A stretch of 64,000 bases of DNA, from positions 2,232,001-2,296,000 of the forward strand of contig NC_014145.1 in assembly GCF_000253115.1 (NCBI RefSeq), written 5' to 3'. Below, piece by piece: positions 57,602 to 64,000 of the stretch (within the stretch, counting starts at the first letter, position 1; every line of letters starts with the position of its first letter). The stretch comes from Thiomonas arsenitoxydans. Its GTDB lineage: Bacteria; Pseudomonadota; Gammaproteobacteria; Burkholderiales; Burkholderiaceae_C. Made by a program: the position numbers and the translations under genes. Under the pieces are notes generated by a model, which saw nothing but the letters and a program-made list of their open reading frames with translations, did not search any database and was not told the DNA's origin.

Positions 57602-57680
57602 GAGGATGCCTTTCAGAATGGGGAACGGGACACCTGACGTTGGCGCCCTGCCCGGACTCTGCGGGGTGGGGACAACTGCA

Positions 57681-58262
57681 TCAGCGGGTGATGCGGCGAA
57701 TGTCATTTCGGGTGATCGGCCCCCAGTAGCGGCTGTCGAAACTCTGGGCGGCCATCGCTGGACGGGCGCCGCTGCCATACATCCAGAACTGATCGGGGCC
57801 GAGGGTGAACACGCCGTGCTGGTGAGGCAGATGCACCTCTGGAAAGCTCGGTGAGCCGGGAAGCTGGCCGCTGTGAGGGAGGGTCTTGCCGTTAATGGTC
57901 ACGGCCTGAGGAGTGACGGTGATGCGGTCGCCGGGCAGACCGACGATCTGCTTGAACATCGGCATGCCGCCGCCCGGGCAGTCGCCTTTCATATAGAAAG
58001 GGAAGGCCTGCGGCGTCACCGAGGCCGGGGGACAGAACTCGGCGCGTTCGCCGCGGACGATGCGGGAATTTGCCGTGACGGGGAGCAGGCGATACAGGCC
58101 GAGCGGCTCGCTCTCGGTCCAGTTAACCCGCCAGCCGAGCCACCCCAGGAGGTTGATGGCCAGGGCGGTCGTTGCCAGCGCCGCGACGGGGATGAGGAGG
58201 CGATGCCAGTGCGGCGCGCGGCGGCGAGCGATCGCCTGTTCGATGGCGTAGGGAATGCTCAT
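57681..58262 (-). CDS. traF: TraF, pilin-maturing signal peptidase
   Basis: A 193 aa S26-type peptidase with one N-terminal membrane helix (LLIPVAALATTALAINLLGW). The catalytic Ser51 is in WTESEPLGLYRL and the general-base Lys104 in MFKQIVGLPGDRI. Family members cleave TrbC and form cyclic pilin. It overlaps traG as ATGA and is 79 bases upstream of trbC. Confidence 0.92.
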   Translation of the reverse strand: MSIPYAIEQAIARRRAPHWHRLLIPVAALATTALAINLLGWLGWRVNWTESEPLGLYRLLPVTANSRIVRGERAEFCPPASVTPQAFPFYMKGDCPGGGMPMFKQIVGLPGDRITVTPQAVTINGKTLPHSGQLPGSPSFPEVHLPHQHGVFTLGPDQFWMYGSGARPAMAAQSFDSRYWGPITRNDIRRITR

Positions 58263-60193
58263 GCCAGTCTCCCCGTTGATGCCGCCGCGCCGAGCTTGAT
58301 GCGCTCGGCCAGCGCTGCGTCTTGGTAATACTTGATTTTCTGGCAGTAAACGGGGGCGTGACCTGCGACGAAGACCAGCTCGTCGTCGGGCGGCAGGCGC
58401 ATGCACTCGTCGGGGGTCAACAGCGGGCGCTGCACGATCTGCTCATTGGTGTTGACGTTCTGCAGCACCACCGCAAGCCGGTTGCCGCTGTATTGCCGCT
58501 GGGTGTGGCTGACGGTGGCCTGACCGGCCATCTTGCTCAGCAGCTCAGCCGTCTCGATCTTGTTCGGGGCATAGGCCACGCGGATGTGGCAGTTGCTGAT
58601 GATGGATTCATCCTTGCCATAGGCGGCAAAGAGCTGGCTCAAGTCCTGCACGATCAACAGGGCCTTGAGTCCGTAGCCGGCGATGAAGGCAAGCGCCTCC
58701 TGGAAGATGTCGAGCTTGCCCAGACTGGGGAATTCGTCGAGCAGCAGCAGGAGACGATGGGGGTAACGACTCTTGCTCGCCCCGCCGGCATCGAAGTCCA
58801 TGCCCTCAGTCAGTCGCCGCACGACCTGATTGATGACCAGGCGCAGCAGGGGCTTGAGGCGATCCTTGTCGCTGGGCGGCACCACCAGATACAGCGCCGT
58901 CTTCCTGGGTTCCGGCTTGCCGTCCACATCAGCGCCGCCCATGATGCTTTCCAGGGTGAAATCGGAGACGCGGGTGTTGTCGGCGACGATGGGGTCGCGG
59001 TAGAGGGAGAGAAAGGACAGCGCGGTGGACAGCACGCCCGAGGCTTCGTTCGGCGCCTTGTTCAGGAAGGACTGGCTGGCCTGCGCCACAGCGGCCCAGC
59101 CGGTACGTGCATGGGGATCGTCGGTCTGTGCGCCTTTCTCCAGGGCGACATCGCGGATGTAGGTCATCACGGCCTGCGAGCCTTCCATCGGCTCGGCGTC
59201 CTCACCTTGATTGCGCTCGGCCGCTTCACGGGCGATGTCGCGGATCGGGCCGCCGTCCGAGAGGATGGCCTGCACGGTATGCAGGCAACGCAGGCGAGCG
59301 TCTGGGCTATTGCCGTCCCAGTAGAGCAAGACAAACAGCACCACCCCGGTCATGAGGTCGAAGCCGGTCTTGGCCCAGTGGTCGTTCAGGCCCTTGCCGT
59401 CAGGATCGACGATCATGGTGGCGATGTTCTGCACATCCTTGATCAGGTTGCCGTCCATGCGGATTTCCTGCAAGGGGTTGAAGCGGGCGGAGTCGGGAGA
59501 GGTCGGGTCGAACTTGATGGCACGCTGCCCCAGCACTTTCTCGCGAAAGCCGCTGGTCAGCGCCCAGTTCTCGCCCTTGATGTCGTGCACCAGGACGGAT
59601 TGATCCCAGTTCAGCAAGGTGGGGATGACGATGCCCACGCCCTTGCCGGAGCGCGTCGGCGCGAACACCATCATGTGTTCCGGCCCCTTGTGACGCAGAT
59701 AGCGCACCTGCGGGCCGTCGTTCCAGGCGCCGAACAGCACCCCGCCCTTGTTTTTGTCGTCTGGCAGGATGGCTGTGGCGGCGACTTCCGGGGCTGTAGC
59801 CCAGTGCGCCGAGCCGTGCAGATCGTTGCGTTCGGCGTCGGCCTTGCGTGAGCGGCGGTAGGCGATGCCTACGGGCAGCACCAGGGAGAGGAAGCCGCCG
59901 ACGCCCATGATGAGGTGGGCGCGTTCCAGGATGTCCAGCACGGCCTGGCCGTATTCGATGCGGTTGTATTTGAAGGTCCAGATCAGGATGTCGTAGGGGG
60001 CGTAGAGCCACGGCGGGATCATGGGCGCACCCAGTGCCGGGGTGAAACCGAAGGCCCAGGCGGCGTATTCGGTGGCCGCCCAGGTGGACAGCAGCACGAT
60101 CATGATGAACAGGCCCAGACCCGTCCAGACGAAGCGGGTGATGTCTCTCTGCGCCTTGGGGATGTGGTAGATGGCTTCGGATGCGGTGCTCAT
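58259..60193 (-). CDS. traG: TraG, VirD4-type coupling protein
   Basis: A 644 aa type IV coupling protein. Three or so N-terminal membrane segments are followed by Walker A PTRSGKGVGIVIPTLL, Walker B LLLLDEFPSLGKLDIFQ, and RVAYAPNKIETAELLSKM near the C-terminus. It brings the relaxosome to the mating pore. It is full length. The start MSTASEAIYHIPKAQRDITR is chosen because the upstream frame has no homology. 144 non-coding bases separate it from the ArdC-like gene. Confidence 0.94.
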   Translation of the reverse strand: MSTASEAIYHIPKAQRDITRFVWTGLGLFIMIVLLSTWAATEYAAWAFGFTPALGAPMIPPWLYAPYDILIWTFKYNRIEYGQAVLDILERAHLIMGVGGFLSLVLPVGIAYRRSRKADAERNDLHGSAHWATAPEVAATAILPDDKNKGGVLFGAWNDGPQVRYLRHKGPEHMMVFAPTRSGKGVGIVIPTLLNWDQSVLVHDIKGENWALTSGFREKVLGQRAIKFDPTSPDSARFNPLQEIRMDGNLIKDVQNIATMIVDPDGKGLNDHWAKTGFDLMTGVVLFVLLYWDGNSPDARLRCLHTVQAILSDGGPIRDIAREAAERNQGEDAEPMEGSQAVMTYIRDVALEKGAQTDDPHARTGWAAVAQASQSFLNKAPNEASGVLSTALSFLSLYRDPIVADNTRVSDFTLESIMGGADVDGKPEPRKTALYLVVPPSDKDRLKPLLRLVINQVVRRLTEGMDFDAGGASKSRYPHRLLLLLDEFPSLGKLDIFQEALAFIAGYGLKALLIVQDLSQLFAAYGKDESIISNCHIRVAYAPNKIETAELLSKMAGQATVSHTQRQYSGNRLAVVLQNVNTNEQIVQRPLLTPDECMRLPPDDELVFVAGHAPVYCQKIKYYQDAALAERIKLGAAASTGRLA

Positions 60194-60337
60194 GGTCGTG
60201 CTGCCTGGAAAGGTTTGGGGGCGGCCCGTGACGTGGGCCAGTCGGCGTGCGCCCCGGCAAGGATCGCCAACAGGGGGGAAGGAATCCGGTCGCGCGCTGC
60301 GGCGGTTTTGCGCCACCGGCCGCTGGGCGTGCTGGGT

Positions 60338-62761
60338 TCAGCGTTCCATCGCCGCGGCCTTGCGGTTCGACTGGCGCAGACGGGGACGGGCTGGGCGCTC
60401 GGGTTTGTCAGCCTCGGGCGGTTCGGAGGATTTCTCGGCGGATCGATCGGACGCGTTGGACTTGTCCTTGCCTGCTCCCTGCTCAGCCTGCTTCATCACC
60501 TGATACTCGGCTGCCTTGCGGTCCTCCTTGTCGAGAACCTTGCGGTTTTGTTCGGCGAGGATGTCGGCAGCCAGTTTGTCGGCGCCTACGGCGTCGGCGA
60601 AGCAGTGGAACGCCAGAGCATCGGCAAGCGCTTTGGGCGACACATCACCCGCCATCTCGCTGTCCAGGATGCGGCGCGCTTCTGGCTCCTTGCCGCCATT
60701 CGCAACAAAGTTCTGGACGGCTTTTTCGTAGGCGCTGGGTTCCGTCATCTCCCGGTACTCGGCTGCCTTTCGGTCTTCCTTGGCGAGCATCTGACGATGC
60801 TCTTCGATTGCCGGCGCGAACTTCTCTTTCAGATCGGGGTATTCGTCAAGTACCTGCTGAGGCGGCATGCTCTTTGGTTCCATGCCCGGCGGATGAACCG
60901 CATCAGGCATGTTGTCGTACAGCGCGTTGTTGACCCGGTTTTTGTGCATCATGCGCAGCGCATCGTTCGCGGTCGGGCCCTCGGCGTAGCCCATCAGTTC
61001 GCCGCGCTGCGCGCTGCCGTTGAACACGGCCCATTCCCGCCCATGGTTAGGGCCGAGTTTCTGCGCCGTGGCAACGGTGGCGAACTCGGCAAAGGTCAGT
61101 TCGTGAGGCTGCTTGGACAGCAATTCGTTTTCACGCAGAAGTGCCTCCTGCATCCTGTCGTGCGCCGGGGGCTCGGGTTGAACCTCTGGTTCACCCTTGC
61201 CGCGAATGGCCGTCACGCCCAGACTTTTTCCATGCTCAGCCATCAGAAGCTGTTTGGCCGCGTGGTCGAGTTCAGCGACGCGCTCCGTGGGCGACAAGCC
61301 GTCCATGACGGGGACGGGAATGTCGTCCCATCCCTGTGCAATCACAAACCCGCTGGACTGGGTGTTGACGTTCAGGATTTTCTCGACGGTTCCCTTGCCG
61401 TGCGTGAACTCGCCGCCTTTGTTTGGTTCCTTGTCCAGCAGGAAGGTCTTTTCATAGGAACCGCCCTGCGTGCGCTTCCACCCGCTGGCCTCCAGGGCAT
61501 CATGCAGGGTTGGCGGTTTACCCGTGGGTTTGCCTGCATCTGGATTCAGCCCGCCGTCTACGCTCGGGCCGATGTCTTCGACGGTCTTGAGCTTGCCTTG
61601 CGCCGATTCTGGCTGCTGCGCAGGCTCTGCAGCCATCTCCGCTGCCCTTGCAGAAGCCTGTCGCTCCTGCGTGATCTGCAGGGACTGCTCTTTGGCGAGC
61701 ACATAATCCACCGCCTTGCCCGCTTCCGCTGCGGCCCGGAAGATTTCGTTCTTGTCGTTCTTGAGCACCTTGGCCCAATCCTGAACGTAGGCGGCGTGAC
61801 GTTCGGCGTCATGCGGGATGCCGGTCTGGGCGGCGGCGAACAGGCTGAACATCTCGGCGCGTAGCTCTTCCTTGGCGTAGCCCTCGGAGCCGAAGCGGTG
61901 ACCGCCGGTGATTCCTTCACGATTCAGACGGTGCGCTGCGCCGGTGGCATGGCCGATCTCGTGCAGCAGCGTGCCGTAGTAGCGCGCCGCGCCCTCCTCC
62001 TTGCCCAACTCGGAATTGAAGGCGCCGCGTGGAGGCAGAACCACCTGGTCACGCTTGGGCGAATAAAAGGCGTGCTCGGGATGCTCGCCGTAGCTGAGTC
62101 CATCGCGCGCCATGGCCTCCTTGAGCGACTCGCCTCGCGTCACCGGGTCGAAGGTCGGGGTAGGTGCCAGGGGCTCCAGTTTCAGCCCCTCGCATTGCGC
62201 GACGTTGAACACGGTGTGAACGCGTGATGTCCAGGTGTCGAGTTCGCGCGCCTTGTCCCAGCTCAGATGTTGCGGGCCTTGTTCGGTGCGGCGCTGCACG
62301 CGCAGATCGGTGGTCTTGACGTGCAGGGTGGCGTCCTTGTCAGTCGGCATGCCGACCGCCGCCCGGCCGTTCTTCTCGCTGAACACCTTCACCCGCATGC
62401 CGTTGAGCGTGACGCTGATGTCCTTGCGGGCATAGAAGGGTTGTTCTTTCCACAGCTCGACGGGCAGACCGTGTTCGCCCTTTTTGATGCGCCCGCCCAG
62501 GGCGTTGATCTGCTTGACGGTGCCATAGCGCGGATCGGTGTAACCTCGATCGGCTTGCTCCAGCATCAGCATGAGGCGGTTGCCGCCACGGTATTCCCGG
62601 CCGGTTTCCATATTGCGCGGCAGACCTGCCCGCAACGCGGCAAAGGGCTTGTCCCAGGGAATCTGTCCCTGCTCCAAGGTCTGAACGAGTTTGTCGGTGA
62701 GTTCCTGGCGCAGGTCGCGCGGCGGTTTGACGGGGTGATCGGGTTTGATGTTCTCAGCCAT
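60338..62761 (-). CDS. ArdC-like antirestriction protein with zincin metallopeptidase domain
   Basis: An 807 aa multi-domain protein. Residues 15 to about 110 form the ArdC/TraC1 ssDNA-binding N-domain (LTDKLVQTLEQGQIPWDKPF, NRLMLMLEQADRGYTDPRYG). The zincin metallopeptidase core has HEIGH (267-271) and the third ligand region ELRAEMFSLFAA. The C-terminal 500 residues contain polyvalent-protein-like helices and two copies of a KEDRKAAEY motif. ArdC proteins enter the recipient with ssDNA and block restriction. Here it lies between traI and traG, where RP4 carries traC-like primases. No primase motif is seen. Confidence 0.85.
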   Translation of the reverse strand: MAENIKPDHPVKPPRDLRQELTDKLVQTLEQGQIPWDKPFAALRAGLPRNMETGREYRGGNRLMLMLEQADRGYTDPRYGTVKQINALGGRIKKGEHGLPVELWKEQPFYARKDISVTLNGMRVKVFSEKNGRAAVGMPTDKDATLHVKTTDLRVQRRTEQGPQHLSWDKARELDTWTSRVHTVFNVAQCEGLKLEPLAPTPTFDPVTRGESLKEAMARDGLSYGEHPEHAFYSPKRDQVVLPPRGAFNSELGKEEGAARYYGTLLHEIGHATGAAHRLNREGITGGHRFGSEGYAKEELRAEMFSLFAAAQTGIPHDAERHAAYVQDWAKVLKNDKNEIFRAAAEAGKAVDYVLAKEQSLQITQERQASARAAEMAAEPAQQPESAQGKLKTVEDIGPSVDGGLNPDAGKPTGKPPTLHDALEASGWKRTQGGSYEKTFLLDKEPNKGGEFTHGKGTVEKILNVNTQSSGFVIAQGWDDIPVPVMDGLSPTERVAELDHAAKQLLMAEHGKSLGVTAIRGKGEPEVQPEPPAHDRMQEALLRENELLSKQPHELTFAEFATVATAQKLGPNHGREWAVFNGSAQRGELMGYAEGPTANDALRMMHKNRVNNALYDNMPDAVHPPGMEPKSMPPQQVLDEYPDLKEKFAPAIEEHRQMLAKEDRKAAEYREMTEPSAYEKAVQNFVANGGKEPEARRILDSEMAGDVSPKALADALAFHCFADAVGADKLAADILAEQNRKVLDKEDRKAAEYQVMKQAEQGAGKDKSNASDRSAEKSSEPPEADKPERPARPRLRQSNRKAAAMER

Positions 62762-62897
62762 GATCAGCCTCCGTTTGCGTGTCATCTTCGAAGTCCGCGC
62801 CGAGCGCTTCGGCCGTGGCGCGGTCAGGGACGAAGATGGACTCAAACTCGGGGGCGCCGTCCGCAGGGACGACGGCTGGGGTTTCGGGGTTTTGCAT
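62754..62897 (-). CDS. Small acidic protein (47 aa) in the tra operon
   Basis: An acidic, unrecognised protein (ESIFVPDRATAEALGADFED) with AGGAG just before its ATG, 8 bases of overlap with the ArdC-like gene, and the same strand as traI. The good ribosome site and tight coupling support its being real. A relaxosome accessory or antirestriction partner are guesses. Confidence 0.6.
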   Translation of the reverse strand: MQNPETPAVVPADGAPEFESIFVPDRATAEALGADFEDDTQTEADHG

Positions 62898-62970
62898 GAC
62901 GGGCTCCTGTGAGATAGGCCGTGGCGCACGACGCGCCACGGAGAGACTCTGTGGAGTGGGGACAGGAGGC

Positions 62971-64000
62971 TCAGCCGCCCAGGCTCATGTCGCGGCTGGG
63001 TTGCCGCGGTCGGGAACGGACAGGCGCGCGCTGCGGCGCTTCGACCTCGCGTTCTTCGGCGCGCTCATGGGCGACGACTTCACGTTCCACGGCTTTTTCC
63101 TGCGCCTTTTCTTCGGTGCGCTCTTGCTTTTGTTCCTGCGCTTCGCGTTTTTTCAGCTCTTCGTCGATGTTGCGGGTGCGCAGTTGTTGCTGAAGCTGTT
63201 CCCGTTCGGTCTCGATCTTGGCCCACATGCGCTCGGTCACGCGCTCGCCCAGCGGGGTGAGGCGATCCTTGTCGTCGATCAGGCGGGTCTGTTCGTCATG
63301 GCCCTGCAGTTGGGTGCGCTGCTCTGGCGTGAGGGGCTGATCGCGCGAGGCGCGTTCGAGGGCGTCGAAGCCGTGGATGTCGAGCTTGCCGAGCAAGGCT
63401 TCGGCCTGCATGGCTTGTGCATCGACGGTGTAGGCGCGCCTGTCGCCGCCATGATCTGCGCGGGCCGCTTCGACGCTGCCCTTGCCGACTGCTGGCGCGG
63501 TGAGTCTTGTGTCTGCACCGAGTTCTTCGCTCTGCAGGGTTTGCAGGCGGCCGAGCTGCCAGGTCTGTTGCAGTTCGGGGTTCTGCACTTTCAGACCCAT
63601 GCGACCGGCAATCTCGGCGGTGCGCTCCTGGAATTCGCGGCTGCCGTTGAGTTGCAGCCCTTTGTCCATGTCGTACTTCTGCTCGGCAAGACGCAGGGCG
63701 GCCTCGATCTCGCGGTCATCGACGTGGTAGAGATCGACCCGCTCGCCGCGGTCTGTCATCACCCGCTCGCCATCGCGCGCATAGTGAACGCACTTCGGCG
63801 GTCCGTCCTCGATGTCGTGGGTCAGGCCATCGAGCACTTCGGGTTCCATCGCGGCGGTGCGCCGGCCCCGGATGCTTTGCTGCGCGGGATCGCGGCGTTT
63901 TTCTTGTTCGAGCAGACGGGCGGCGGCGGGGTCGTGTTCGGCGCGAGGTTCCAGAAACTCGCGCAGGGTCGGAACGAGAGGTAGGCTGCTGGCCAGGGTC
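62971..64000 (-). CDS. traI: TraI-type relaxase, C-terminal part (partial)
   Basis: The last 343 codons of a large gene whose start is past the right edge. The visible part contains a DUF/LPD7 polyvalent domain (DLYHVDDREIEAALRLAEQK, GLQLNGSREFQERTAEIAGR) and ends in a long charged coiled coil (EELKKREAQEQKQERTEEKA), then RPRQPSRDMSLGG. This is how MobP/TraI-like relaxases of Tn4371/IncP-type ICEs end. The catalytic tyrosine domain is not in the window. It heads the minus-strand transfer operon. Confidence 0.8.
   Translation of the reverse strand, partial: TLASSLPLVPTLREFLEPRAEHDPAAARLLEQEKRRDPAQQSIRGRRTAAMEPEVLDGLTHDIEDGPPKCVHYARDGERVMTDRGERVDLYHVDDREIEAALRLAEQKYDMDKGLQLNGSREFQERTAEIAGRMGLKVQNPELQQTWQLGRLQTLQSEELGADTRLTAPAVGKGSVEAARADHGGDRRAYTVDAQAMQAEALLGKLDIHGFDALERASRDQPLTPEQRTQLQGHDEQTRLIDDKDRLTPLGERVTERMWAKIETEREQLQQQLRTRNIDEELKKREAQEQKQERTEEKAQEKAVEREVVAHERAEEREVEAPQRAPVRSRPRQPSRDMSLGG

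Larger units (their letters stand above)
44069..64000. mobile_element. Integrative and conjugative element, left end (partial)
   Basis: From the tRNA-Leu(CAA) rightwards the genes are integrase, topoisomerase III, VirB1-like transglycosylase, a frameshifted trbB, an IS21 insertion and a traI-traG-trbE transfer operon. This is an IncP/Tn4371-like type IV secretion and relaxase set. The second att repeat and the rest of the mating-pore genes are not in the window. The body is probably rearranged at the IS21. Confidence 0.85.

Overview
The window reads as the chromosome of a GC-rich betaproteobacterium of the order Burkholderiales. A Thiomonas-like bacterium is my best guess, inferred from gene content and order; there is no rRNA here to confirm it. 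Bases 1-43800 are mostly core chromosome. From about 44070 to the right edge lies one end of an integrative and conjugative element (ICE) next to a tRNA-Leu gene.

Core part, left to right: the end of a two-component system (response regulator tail and sensor kinase); a secreted PQQ-type sugar dehydrogenase; uvrB; an aromatic/aspartate aminotransferase; an accessory patch; an intracellular PHB depolymerase; an RnfB-like ferredoxin; queF; an NHL-repeat protein; the dnaX-ybaB-recR cluster; a lipoprotein esterase; an unknown protein; a very large MmeI-type restriction-modification enzyme followed by a vapBC-type toxin-antitoxin pair; the queuosine-precursor transporter yhhQ with a probable preQ1-I riboswitch over its ribosome binding site; a lipoprotein; and valS. 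A long minus-strand supraoperon follows: gyrA, serC, pheA, hisC, tyrA, an aroA-cmk fusion, rpsA and ihfB. Then come an OmpA-like protein, an omega-aminotransferase, a CtaG-like cytochrome oxidase assembly protein, rnr and two tRNA-Leu genes (CAG and CAA).

The accessory patch at 6560-8430 looks like the wreck of an integron. An attI-like stretch is followed by one AT-richer orphan gene. That gene ends in a half attC site, and the half site is cut off by a 5'-truncated IS1182-family transposase.

The ICE carries, on the plus strand, a P4-type tyrosine integrase, topoisomerase III, a VirB1-like transglycosylase, a frameshifted trbB, and a small gene coupled to an AbiEii-like nucleotidyltransferase. 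Two unknown genes run on the minus strand between virB1 and trbB. An intact IS21-family element follows. Beyond it a minus-strand transfer operon runs traI, a small ORF, an ArdC-like antirestriction metalloprotein, traG, traF, trbC, a small ORF, trbD and trbE. The IS21 has no matching target duplication. The genes on both sides (the nucleotidyltransferase and trbE) have 3' ends made from IS sequence. trbB points the opposite way from trbC-trbE, and trbJ, L, F, G and I are absent between them. I infer that IS21 mediated an inversion or deletion that probably left this ICE transfer-defective, unless the missing genes lie beyond the right edge.

Queuosine biology appears twice (queF, and yhhQ with its riboswitch). 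Short palindromic repeats of a CCCTCTCCAC..GTGGGGAGGG type occur between genes and, in frame, inside the MmeI-like gene.
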